From assembly GCF_002078875.1 (NCBI RefSeq), contig NC_034413.1:60136433-60200432 (forward strand): DNA of 64,000 nucleotides. Reading direction: 5' to 3'. Origin of the DNA: Numida meleagris (lineage: Eukaryota > Chordata > Aves > Galliformes > Numididae). The notes beneath the pieces were generated by a model. That model was not told the origin of the DNA. It made no database searches and saw only the letters and a list, made by a program, of their open reading frames with translations. A program made the translations under genes and the position numbers. Of this stretch, positions 49,540-60,235 are shown piece by piece; positions within the stretch are counted from its first letter, which is position 1; each line of letters starts with the position of its first letter.

Positions 49540-51639
49540 CCTTGGCTTGGGCAGTGCCCCTGCAGCAACATTATGATGTCTAGTTTCAGTGATGCTTACA
49601 GTGAGTATGTATGACCGAGTGGTCAGGATGACCCATCACAGACTTATCTTTAAACAAAAGCTTTGGTGAGATATGTCACTGTGTTTTTTTTCTGACAGCA
49701 CATGGTGACAGCTCTCTGGCTGTGCTGTGTCAGTCTTGCACTTTATCAGAGTTGATATTTTTGTACCATCACATCTGTGGGCGCCAACAGGTGCCACTTC
49801 ACAGGCAACTGACTACTGTCGTGTAAGTGCTCACCACTAAAGATTTCCAAAGTGCTCAAGAATGAGCTCCAAGTGGCTGAGAAGATGGGGGAATTCAACT
49901 GGATTCTGATGTACCTGCTGATTTGCTTATTCATTTTTTTACTAATGGATTTTTAGTGTGTTTGGGTGTTTTTGCATTAGAGTCCTTCTACACATGTTTT
50001 GGAATGGATCTTTGAAGGCAATGATTCTAACATGGGTTTGGTCTGACTCCACAGAAAAATGATTTTGGTGTTCTCCAATGAGGAGCACTATTGCCAGTGC
50101 ATATCAGCCAGCACACGTTCTGTTCTCCTTCATGTATTGAGATTGCTCATGAGCCTATGACAAATCTCAGCATGTGTGTGGCAGTGTTTTTCCTTTCTAA
50201 GCTAAAAAATCCAGTAGCGACGGTACAAGTCAGGTGAAACCTAAGCACTTAGATACTTCGGTAATGTTCCCATTATAACAGGTAGGAAAACATCCATTGT
50301 ACAGAAGAGATTTTGCAAATCTAACTGAAAAGCCACGAATGGAAAGCTCATTAGAATATAGTCATTAATTCTTGAGTTAAATTAACACGGTTAAATATAA
50401 TTTAGTGAATTTCTCAACGTAGGTCTGCTCAATCCATTAAAAGGGTTTTAAAACAAACACTCTGTAATAACCACGTTTATTAAGAGCTACATCGAAAGTG
50501 CTTTCGCAGAAGGTCAGCCCTGGCTCTGTGATATTTTGGGCTACCCCATGCTCTTGGGACCACTTTCAGTGTTTAACATGCAACACATAAATAAGCACTG
50601 CAGAGCCCTTTTTGTTTCTTTCCTTCTCTTTTGTTCTTCCCCCACATGTACGGGCTTTGAGAAAGAGACCAACATTTTAGGCAGCAGGAATACCTTGTGC
50701 AGATGGGAAGAAAACTCTCTCTGACTTGAGGCTGACTCCCACTAATTACATGGCTGGAGGTGGACCTTTAAGGAAGCTGCCCCATGGCTTTGTCCTGGGT
50801 GATCCCCACAAAATTAGGCCCAGTCAGGCCGAATGTGGAGAGAGTAGTGATTACCGAGATTATTTTCTTTTCAAACATGCTCCTTAGCTCTTCTTTGCTG
50901 GGTGTTGGTTTTCAAAAGGGACATATAATAAACGTGGACCATCTATATATAGCCCAACTTTTGTTCGTTTGCACAGTTCAGAAAGCCTACTGTTTGAGGT
51001 TAGCCTTGAGTAAACTTGTACCATTTACTTTGGAGCATTTCAAAGGGAACAAAAACACAAATCATGATGAGGCTAATAAGAAGTTTGGGTGTTTAGTTTA
51101 AATGTGTACACAGCAATCATTGTAGAGGAAGTCCTTCTCTTTGGGAGTACATTATTATTAAGCAGCATTGCTGTTTGCCTGGTTTTGTCTGGTCCACAAT
51201 TTGCATTCACTTGATGGATTGCCAGGGTCGGAGGTGCACTACTTGGGAAACACTGAAGTGCCGTCTCAGCAAACTCTTAAGAGGAGGGGAACACTAATAC
51301 AAGCATTTGCCCAAACTCCTTGAGTCTTCTTAGGCTTCCTTAGGCTGTGCTAGATCAATATGACAGTTTGCTAAGAAGCTTTGGACAAGCATTCACAAAC
51401 TCTCTCTATTGGCTTTCTTGGCATGTTATTCAGGAGGTAGTTGCTAGTGAAACATGTCTTCTACCAGCACAGAAGATTTATACATGCATTTTCTTCTCCT
51501 GCTAAGTGATTTATTTACTAGCAATAATGCCTCGCAGAGCTGCTTGGTCCAGTTTGCAGAACTCATTATGTCGACCCTCAACAATCTATAGATGAATGGG
51601 ATCGCTCGCTCTCGCTTTTTTTTTTTTTCCTTCCTCCCT

Positions 51640-52000
51640 CTCTACCCCCTTTTTTAAAACGTGGTCACATGGCCCCAATCCTCCTGTTTGTTCGGTAGAG
51701 CGAGATGATCCCAAGCTGATGAACATTTTCCATGTTATACATAGAGGTAAGTCCTCTCGTGTCACCCATCTCAGAATGATGGCGGGACTTGCTTACTTTA
51801 ATTGTAATCATTTGCTTCCTGATTGCTGACTTTGAGTTGTTTGCAGATTGGTGGGCTTGTATGGGAGACAATTTATACAGCTTAGTTCCCACGAGCCACA
51901 CATTCTGCAACATAGAGCTAAAAAAGCAATAGTAGGAAAGTCTATAACAGCAGAAAGTTTTTGCTGTTTTTTTCTGGGGAACTGGGGACCCCTGTCTGGG
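51640..52000. promoter_or_regulatory. Candidate conserved non-coding element
   Basis: Complex sequence with GTGGTCACATGGCCCC, CTTTAATTGTAATCATTTGC, CTGATTGCTGACTTTGAG, GGGAGACAATTTATACAGC and AGCTAAAAAAGCAATAGTAG. Paired homeodomain-like ATTGTAATCA and SOX-like ACAAT sites stand out. Its 5' edge is a T13 run. Conservation was not tested. Confidence 0.35.
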
Positions 52001-53185
52001 TCTTCCCAATTCTCTGAGCCTTTTTTCAGGGAGCTCCCTGGCACGTTTGGCATTGTCCCCTTCCTCAAATGCCTGCACAGATACAGGACTCCTTGGACAC
52101 ATGATTTAAAAATGTTCCAGGGAATCTTAAACCGTCTCATGTTTTATTGGCCAAGTTCTAAGCACACCTTGAATAAATTCATAGTTGGTGGTTGTGGCGT
52201 ATGTACCTTGGCTATCGTGGGTGGATAAAAAATGTTTCATACCCCCGAGGAACAGCAAAGGAGCGAGCGAACTCTGTGCAGCAAGAGGAGTGAAAAAGTT
52301 GGATTAAATCATGTCTGTCTGCCTGTGGTTGAGCTAGCAATGAGGCATTTTCAACCAGAGGTCAGGGCTGTGGTCACATTTCTGCTTCACTTTTTGCTCG
52401 CCATAATTTTCCCTCATACCAGATTCTCTGTGAAACTCCAGAAGGACCGAGACACTCTCTGTGTCTGACCTTTCGGGGCAGGATTTTTCAGACAGCCCTG
52501 TTTCAATTGAACTCGCTGCCAGAGCATGCAGGAAGCGACATGTGTTAGTCATACGCCCCGGTGTGTGTTTAGCATCCAGCTTGTGTATAGTCCAGGAATA
52601 ACCCAGCAGAACTCTGCAAAGCTGGACTCACACTCAGATGTTTTGATGTTTGGGCTAGGAGGGGATTTCTCCATACATGAAACAGGCTTTCAGTGCTTGC
52701 TGAGGATCAATGCATCTCCCCAGGGAGCTCAGGCAATGAAAATATTTTTGCAGTAGATGCTCAACCTGTGCACGGGGGTCAGGGCTGAGCAAGCGCGTTT
52801 CCAAGCTGGGCTTTTTCCCACACAAGCAGACCCATGGATGCACATGGGCAGCAATGCCCAGCCCTGGGGATGGCCCCATGTGGGGCACACAGGGCTGGAA
52901 CGAGCTGATGCTGCGAGCCCGCCCGCAGAGACAGTGCTGAGGGCAGCAGCGCCGGGCTTGACATCTTGAAACAACATTAATTAAAAGTAACTTTTTAATC
53001 CTTGAGGGAAGAGAAACCAGAAGTGACAGTCTCCTGGCTACAGCCGCTTGGTTTTAATCCCAGTTTTGACTTCTTGCCTGGGATCGACAAGCCGCAGAGA
53101 ACAAAAACACATTTTAAAAAGTTTCTTTCAAAGCAGATGAATGTTAATCATGGGGGTGGGGTTTTTTGTCAGTGGTTTGGTGGTG

Positions 53186-53206
53186 TTTTTTTTTTTTTTT
53201 TTTTTT
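53186..53206. repeat. T21 homopolymer
   Basis: Twenty-one T on + following GGTTTGGTGGTG. Confidence 0.9.
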
Positions 53207-53555
53207 GACTGCTGCTGGTCTGAAGGAACTGTAATAGCAGACAGCTTTACTTTAAGTGAGTATCAGTCTGCTTTAAAAGGGCGCCTTTCTGTGCAGCTGG
53301 CCCGGTACAGAGGATGGTATTTTTGCTCTTACACAGCCTAGCTGTACCTTGTGCCTGATGTTTTAGGGAGGTCGGGCTGCCGTGCACACCCACCTGTCCT
53401 CTGCATCACGTGAGCGTGGCACTGGGATGCACTCTGTGAAGGTCCTGGATGTGGTGCTTGGTGGCAGAAGGGACTGAGATAAGTGGGATGAGCCATTTGG
53501 ATCTGTGCATTGGATATCCTTGGAAATTGGCTTTTGAAACTGGACTGGAAGGAAA

Positions 53556-53721
53556 CCGGGCTACCCAGAGAAGTTGTGGATGTCTAATCCACCTTGAGGT
53601 GCTTAAGGCCAGGTTAGATGGGACCCTGGGCAGCCTGATCTGGTGGGGGGCAACCAGCCCATGGGAGGGGGTTGGAGCTCAGTGATCTTTAAGGTCCCTT
53701 CCAACCTAAGCCATTCTCTCA
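53556..53721 (+). mobile_element. CR1 LINE, 3' fragment, sense
   Basis: GGCTACCCAGAGAAGTTGTG, GATGTCTAATCCACCTTGAG, GTGCTTAAGGCCAGGTTAGA, TGGGACCCTGGGCAGCCTGA, GGGGTTGGAGCTCAGTGATC and TTAAGGTCCCTTCCAACCTA follow the CR1 sense 3' region. The terminal repeats are degraded (GCCATTCTCTCATTTTCTG). Confidence 0.93.
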
Positions 53722-54359
53722 TTTTCTGAAAATGGTGCAAGGGAGATGGGGAGTGCTGTTTCTGATCTCGTTGCAAAATCCCACTGTTTTCCCTCTGACA
53801 CCACACACTCATAATCACATCCTCTCCCTCGCAAGGACTTAGCCTGTTTGCAGTTGGGAACACTTTAGCAGACCTTCTCTTCTCCGCTACCTGTCAGAAC
53901 AGCAAGCCCAGGCTTTCCAAACAGCCCGCTGATCCAAAAATCTGTGTGTGCCACTCTGCAATTAACATTCCTTCTGAGCGCCTTGTGTTAAGCATCTCTA
54001 TATGTGTCTTGAAGGAAGCCTCTGAGACATTGTCTTTTATGGAGGAGTTATAAGAGATTTCTTATGGCTGAGTTCACCTATAGAAAATACAGAATTGTAA
54101 GTCTATGTAGTTCAAGAAAGAAACTGAATTAGCCAGACCCAGACAAGAATAAGTTAACAGTACTCACTAAGGAGCCTTGAGTGGAATTAGAAAAGAAAAT
54201 ACACAGCCTGCTGATAAAAACAAAAGCCTAAAAACTGGACGAAACCCTCCCTTCCCCCATCCCCGTCAGAGTGGGGGTGGCAAGAATGCCTGATCTACTT
54301 GATGCCAGCGGTGCATCTCCTCCTTCCCTTCTTTATTTGACCCCCTTTTAGAGGAATGT

Positions 54360-55200
54360 TTAGCAAAGTTGTTTATTTTGCATAAACCCAAGTAATAACG
54401 CGGCCTCGGGTGACGGGCCCTGAATGAAGATGACAGCAGTTTGATTTAACGATTAGCCACCTGACCTGATAGCACCTCTGGAATCTTAACTGCGGAATAA
54501 ATTCCCATTCTTCCCGCATGGGCTGCATGTTAATCACGGGAAGAAAAGCAAAGGGTGGCTGCAATAGGGCCATTGTTCATGGGGGTGAAAGCTTGAAAAG
54601 AAACTGCCCGTCCCTGCCTGCTTTGTGCTGGCTTCACGCTGAGTCTTGGACACTCAAGTTTCTTTTACTGCTTCTGTATACCCCCCAACGAAATACAGCT
54701 TTCCAATGGGGCACATTCGGCTGGGTTCATTCATCGAGGGGCTTTGCCTTCGCCCTGAATTATCACCGTGTAGCTTCTAATTTTTGTTTCCACTGGAAGT
54801 CGGCACTTGCAGCAAAGGACTGTATTTGCAGAGTGAGCAGAGCAAGTCGCCGAGGGAACCCTGCTTCTTCCAAATGCTCCCTAAAGCGGCTTAGCAGAGT
54901 GGTAGGGCTTTGTTTTGAGGGAAAGCAATTTGGGGAAAATCTTGCTGTGCTTTGTGTTTCCTCCCTCCACTCCTCCCAACCTCCCAGAGTCTTTCAAAGT
55001 GCCTGCATTATCGGTGCAAGCATCGCCGTCATGGGCTAATATTCACTTACAGTTCAGCCTTCCAACTTAGGAGCACAGGGAGAGATGTGGCAAAGGGGAA
55101 TTAAAAAATGATTGCAAAGTCAATGGTTTAAAGAGTAATTACAGAGTCATTAAAGGTTATTACGGAGAAATGTTCAGCCGAGCAGCGATTAGCATTCCTG
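54360..55200. promoter_or_regulatory. Candidate conserved non-coding element cluster
   Basis: Two motif-dense blocks flank calmer sequence. The left block has TGTTTATTTTGCATAA (54370-54385, FOX/POU-like), TTGATTTAACGATTAGCC, GCATGTTAATCACGGG and CCATTGTTC (54570-54578, SOX-like). The right block has GGAATTAAAAAATGATTGC, CAATGGTTTAAAGAGTAATT, TAATTAC (55136-55142), AGTCATTAAAGGTTATTACG and GAGCAGCGATTAGCATTCC. It is repeat-free and carries more CpG than the surroundings. This is the best enhancer-like region of the window; conservation was not tested. Confidence 0.42.
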
Positions 55201-55819
55201 GTGCCTCAAGTTCACGGTGGTTGGAGGGCACGAATGGGACGAGCGCAGAGGTCTCTGCCCCTGGGGCTGGCAGTGGCCCCAGCATGGTCTCATAGGGACG
55301 GTGGGATGGAGACCACATCCAGTGGCATGTGGTGGGGAGTACTGGTGCTGCCAGCGGTTCAGAGAGGCTTCAGTGCTGCCCTACCTTCTCCCTGTATGAA
55401 AGCCTTTGGGTGCAGTCAGGATTTTGCTCTCAGCGCAGGTGATAGAAGGCTGCACACTGCCATTTGCACCTGCAGGTAATTTCAGAGATTAAAACTCTCC
55501 CTCGGCAAATTCCCCTGGCCTTAAAGCTATCATGTCAGCGTTGTCCTTGCACAGTCTCTCCAGTGCACTTGCACAACCGTGTCACCTCGATGTTAGAGCT
55601 CTTGTCATCTGCAGTGCTGCCCTGTGACACAGCTTGGACTTGCTCAGACCCAGATGGGAGCTGTGAAAGCCTGGTGTCCCTCTGTGCTGCAGTTACCAGA
55701 GTCCTGAAGACCAGCAGGAGCAGAGAGTCTCTTGTGTTTTCATTTGTCCATGTGCAGTGAGAGAAGAGCCAGCCAGTATCAGTGCAAGAAGAGTAAAACA
55801 CTGGCTGGATGTTCTAGTG

Positions 55820-56040
55820 ATGAAGGCCAAGTAAGTACTTAAACAGATAAAACACGTAGGTAAAATAAAACCGAATATTAATGACAGTATTAGCAAGTTA
55901 TAAATATTTAGGTACAAAGCAGGTACCGCTCTCATTGCTAAGGCAGTTGGCTGCTGATTGTGTGCTGCTGGTTGGATTTTCTTTTCAGCATTGAAAAGGG
56001 CATTAATGCGCTGCCAGGAAATATTATTTCCAAGGTAAAT
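55820..56040. promoter_or_regulatory. Possible conserved non-coding element
   Basis: AT-rich complex sequence with AACCGAATATTAATGACAG, AGTTATAAATATTTAGGTAC, GGGCATTAATGCGCTGCC and GGAAATATTATTTCCAAGG. GGAAATATTATTTCC is nearly palindromic. Evidence is composition only. Confidence 0.28.
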
Positions 56041-57164
56041 TGAAAAAAAAAATATTTTTTTGCCAGTGGAGGTTGAGTGCAGCATTGGAACGGGAACGCT
56101 CTGTTTGAGCCTCAGCCACAGGTGGGCACATCCCAGGCAACCCCTGGGGTTAGTGACCATCCCCAAGAGCCATCCTTCCTGGGTGACACAGGGTGGCAAT
56201 ACAGGTGAACAGAGGCTTGTTTAGAAAAATCAGGGAGGATAAAAAGCTACTTTTTTTTTTTCTTCTGAGGGCCAGACGTACTTAGCGTGCTTACAAGCTG
56301 ACACCTCAACACGAAAACACTGCTGTCTTTTCACTGAGCAGCTCCCAAGTGTCTCTACCAGACAGACAGGCAGACACGGCCCCGCCAGGCAGGCTGCCCT
56401 TCAGATCACAGCCCGGCCCAGGAGGGAGGCAGTACTGGGAGTGGGTCCGGCAGCTGCTACTCATTTACGTTTTACAAGAAAGCCTCTTGCTGCAAATAGC
56501 TTTTGCAGAGCTCTAAGATGTCAGAGCAATGCAGGAAGGGAGGCCACTTTTCGGGCTGCATGGGTTTGCTTAGGTTTGATGCTGGCCTCCATTTTCCCCT
56601 CATATGGCCTGCACCAGGGCCTGCCCACTGGCATGGCTGAGGCTCATCCAAACGCAACTGGCTCAGTTGATTTAATTACTCTTGTAGGCTGCCTCCAGCC
56701 CCTCTTCATGTATCTTGTGATACCCAGCATGGGGAGACGTGGAGGTGAGATCTCGTAGCGTGGGCTTTTCAGGCTAGGTAGCAGTAGAGAAGTAGGTAGC
56801 CTGCAGGTCTTGTATGGGAAGAGGCTGAACTATCAGCCTGTATCATCTCCATCCCAGACACAACAGGCTGAACCTCTGTCATTTGTTTCTTTACAGGCCA
56901 ATGAGCTCAGGTCTGCTCACTCTGCGTGGAGCCTCATCACAGGAGCTAAGCTCTGCTTTCAGTACCTAAGGCTCCTTGCTTTTAAGTGCCTCAAGTAGGG
57001 AATGGCCCTCTCCAGGCCTCCTGAATAGACAGAGGAAAGAAATGGCCTCTCAGGCAAGAGAGCCAGGCCACCCAGCCTGATCCCCTTCTCTTCTCTCATT
57101 TTTCGGCTTCGTCATTATACAGAGAGGCTGTGCAGAGACCTGCAGGTGGAGGAGGTGTGATCTT

Positions 57165-57208
57165 CTCTTCATGGCTTTCTTGAAGAGGAGCTCCTCTTCA
57201 TGGCTTTC
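57165..57208. repeat. Direct repeat around a 20-base perfect palindrome
   Basis: CTCTTCATGGCTTTC occurs at 57165-57179 and again at 57194-57208. Between and overlapping them, 57181-57200 (TGAAGAGGAGCTCCTCTTCA) is its own reverse complement. The arrangement suggests template switching or fold-back duplication. Confidence 0.8.
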
Positions 57209-57375
57209 AGAAGGTCTGAATGATTGGGATTTGCTTGGGTTCTGGTGTATTTCTGCCCCCTAAGATAGGATGATGTTGTTTGCTTGGTTTTGGTTGGTTT
57301 GTTCTGTTTTTTTTTGTTTTTTTTCCTTAATGAATGAGTGCAGGATGCATCTTAGAAACTGGACCCCTCAGGTTC

Positions 57376-57392
57376 TTTTTTTTTTTTTTTTC
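57376..57392. repeat. T17 homopolymer
   Basis: Run of 17 T on +, with T-rich sequence just upstream at 57306-57327. Confidence 0.9.
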
Positions 57393-57860
57393 ACTGATCT
57401 CCCCTGAAGATTTGGACTATGCTGTCTTTAGTATGGGCTGTGAATGCTACACAGTCCTATAATCACAGCAAGCCAAATATATTGCTTTGTAGTGGGAATC
57501 CCTTTTGCATCACTTGCCCTTTCTGTTTGTGTTTTGCTTGCAGGGGACTTGCAGTGCCTCCCCTGGCTGTATCCCCCAAGGAGCAGTCTGTTTTCCCTTA
57601 GAAATGAGATGTAAACATGGAGGCATGCTCCTTGTGTAGTCAGCTCCGATGACGCTCGGCTCGCTGCCCTGGGCCGTACAGAAGCGCTTTGTGCAGCCCT
57701 GTGTCCTGATGGCTGCCTGCTTTTCCCATGATAGTGCCTCGTGTGTGTGGTGGTTCTTGGGAAGACAGAGGGCTCAAGGGAAGTGCTGGGGCCAGGTAAA
57801 TTCAGGCAGGTACTTAGGCCCTCAGCTGTGGCTACTCAGTCCCATTACCTGGCAGCAGCA

Positions 57861-57895
57861 GGGCTGGGGGGCAGGGGGCAGGCGGGCATGGTGGG
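57861..57895 (+). other. G-quadruplex motif
   Basis: Five runs of at least three G (57861-57863, 57866-57871, 57874-57878, 57884-57886, 57893-57895) have loops of two to six bases on the + strand, so the intronic RNA could also fold. Confidence 0.65.
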
Positions 57896-57949
57896 AACCT
57901 GCAGCCCATCTTTGAGCGGGACCCGAGTGGGTGCTGAGCGTGGGTCTCC

Positions 57950-58060
57950 ATGGGTGAGTGATCATCGCACCCGACAATCACCTCGCGCTCTCCCAGCATC
58001 TAATTACCAGGACAAAGCCTTCCATCATAATGGATATTGCAGAATAGCTTATTCTCCTCG
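57950..58060. promoter_or_regulatory. Possible conserved non-coding element
   Basis: GTGATCATCGCACCCGACAATC, shown in parts as GTGATCATCGCACC and CGACAATCACC, then CATCTAATTACCAGGACAAA and TCATAATGGATATTGCAG. Homeodomain and SOX-like cores sit directly before an old fold-back repeat, so an exapted element is possible. Confidence 0.28.
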
Positions 58061-58065
58061 AGGAT

Positions 58066-58132
58066 TTGATCCCAAACCCAATGAAGTCAGTGGAAAGACT
58101 CCCATTGATTTCAATAGACTTTACGTCAGGCT
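58066..58132. repeat. Ancient fold-back repeat
   Basis: GATTTGATCCCAAACCCAAT, GAAGTCAGTGGAAAGACTCC and CATTGATTTCAATAGACTTT form two partly inverted arms (TGAAGTCAGTGG against TGAAATCAATGG) around AAAGACT. This is the pattern CCCATTGAAGTCAATGG ... TTGACTTCAATGGGCTTT known as a dispersed old amniote repeat. Related to 26535-26600. Confidence 0.55.
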
Positions 58133-59489
58133 GCTAGCGTGTTGGTGGTGGCTTTGCCTTTAACCACAGTATGCTTTTTCAAAACTTCTTCTGTAAAATA
58201 AGAACTCAAAATCACAAATGATTTACTCAGAGCAAAGAAGTTGCATCCTTTTCAGAATACCCCTTCCTGTATCAGTTACTGTGATGTTAATGGCAAGGAG
58301 AATAGCGTCACTGCTGAATATTGCCTAGTTTAACTTTAGTAACGACATTTGATAATTGCTTATATTTTTATATTTTCCAAGATATTGAGCTGTGCAGGGG
58401 TTTGTTCTACCATCGTACCATTTCAGGAGCCTGGCAAAATATTTTATTTGCTTCCTCTGTTGAAAGCACACACCAGGGCTGACATATACACTACAGCACT
58501 GTTCTCCTCTGCCTCCGCTGCTTGTGGCTACGGTCTCATTAGCATCACTGCGTGTAAAAGATTCCTAAGACTTCTTTTTTCAAAAACTGAAAGTTTTCTC
58601 ATCTGATATTTGCGTGAGGCTCAGGGAGGCATTTTGATATAAACTGTTGGAGGATCAGTGAAAACTTTTAAATTTGTATTTTATACATATTGTAAAAAAA
58701 TTACATAATGCTTTAAAACTTTTATGGTCTCACAGGATTCCTTGTCACTGGGGAAAAAAAAGCGTTTGTCCAGCCAATGCAACCATGTCCCTTCAAATGG
58801 ATTTTCTGTAGGCAACAAAAATTTAAGAAGTCGGTGATGTTTCTGTGCTGCTTCTCGCTTTGATCCTGGTTAGCAAGAGAGCATGAGATGATACGTTGGT
58901 GAGGGTGCTGGCTGAGGATTGCAAACCTAGGGACTGAGCTCCAAAAGTGCTGGGAAAGTGCAGCCTTGACATGCAGGGAAAGGTGCTCCAAGGAATGGCA
59001 TATGGCTGGGAGAAGGGCACCTTGGGGTGCCCAAGAGCTGCAGTGATGTCTGAGAGGTGGAGGAATGGGCTCAGTGGGAGCACTGGTGAGTGCTAGCACC
59101 CCACAAGCTGGGAATCTCCTAAGGAAGGAATTGAGGAGGAATGTGGAGGTGAAAAAGGAGCACATCCCCCATCACTGTGATCAGTGAGATGCATGTGTGT
59201 GTGTGAGGGCGGGCAGCGCTTGAGGGATGAGCAGCACTGAGCGCTGTGCTCAGCCTGGCATGGTGAGTCCAAGAAAAACAGTGTGCTTTGCCACCAAGGA
59301 AGCGACAACTAAATTTGTCTCCTGCAGTAGTCTGGAGCGAGATCCCTGCAAGGGGAAGCTGGTTCGTCACGGTTCAGGAGATTATTTGAAATGCATGAAA
59401 TTTGCGTGGAATTTCCTTAATCTGCCTTTACAGAAAAATTCCTTCCCCACTTCCTGAGGGCAGGCCCATATTGTTGAAGGGAGCATTCT

Positions 59490-59770
59490 TTAACTGAGGG
59501 ATATCATTTATTATAAAGGATCACGGGTCAAAGTATCTTAGCCCAGATCAAGGGCGAGGTCCGTGGAGAACGCCTGGAGCTTTTTGCGGTGGCTCACAAT
59601 AAAGGAGCAATTACAGAATGAGCGGGCCAATGTGGGGGCTGCGGGCAGCAAGCGCATCTCCATGGGTTGTGCATCTCGTAAAGGGAGAAATTTCTGTAGG
59701 TTCAAGTTCTTCAAGTAGGTGACCAATGCTAGCAGGCTAATGACGCCTTTCCAAAGTGAAATCCAAGTTG
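59490..59770. promoter_or_regulatory. Candidate conserved non-coding element
   Basis: GATATCATTTATTATAAAGG, GGGTCAAAG (59525-59533, nuclear-receptor half-site-like), CCCAGATCAAGGGCGAGG, ACAATAAAGG (59596-59605, SOX-like), CAATTA (59608-59613), GGCCAATG and GCTAATGACGCC lie in repeat-free, CpG-containing sequence. No domain-bearing ORF. One of the most enhancer-like blocks, but conservation was not tested. Confidence 0.4.
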
Positions 59771-60181
59771 CTTATCACTCCCTGTATTTTTCTTAGCAGT
59801 TTAACCTTGATATCTTTCCCAGGATTAGAGAGTGATGAAAGGTTGAATTATTTGTCTCCGAACTCCCACCACGAGCGGTCTGACTGCATCTGTTGAAGTT
59901 CCCAGTTTCTCAATATTGGTGTTGCATGTGATGCTTCGAGGGTGTTAGGCACTAAGATTGTATCGCTGTAAACTACTGTTACTCACGTGGGATGCAATTT
60001 ACTGGGATGAAAGAGATGGCACTTCCAGAATAGTCAAGTAGGGAATCCCATGTGATTAAGAAAAGTTAAAAATTAAGAATTGTACGTACACATGCGTTTC
60101 TGTGGAAGCTTTGTTTTAAGCAGTTTGCAAGTGTTGTTATAGTTGCTGCCAGATTTTTGTAAAACTAGGGGCAACTTTTTT

Positions 60182-60235
60182 CTCCATTTTGCTGCCGGGC
60201 AAACTGAGGCATGGCTTGGAAAGGAAATCTGTCTG
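60182..60235 (+). repeat. Possible L3/MIR-like remnant
   Basis: CTCCATTTTGCTGCCGGGCA and AACTGAGGCATGGCTTGG resemble CCATTTTACAGATGGGGAAA ... CTGAGGCACAG. Short and diverged. Confidence 0.35.

Larger units (their letters stand above)
48517..53555 (+). other. GLI2: GLI2 intron, sixth part
   Basis: No exon is recognised. T-runs occur at 49522-49539, 51616-51628 and 53186-53206. A candidate regulatory block lies at 51640-52000. Long frames on both strands at 51665-52228 overlap this block and are not credible genes. Confidence 0.5.

Noticed and set aside
54518..55039. 173-codon + frame
   Set aside because: It overlaps a motif-rich, enhancer-like block and has no domain or splice context, so a regulatory reading is better supported than a gene.
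55693..56199. 168-codon minus frame with hydrophobic segments
   Set aside because: The hydrophobic stretch comes from AT-rich DNA read as Leu/Ile/Phe. No family resemblance, and the start context is unremarkable.
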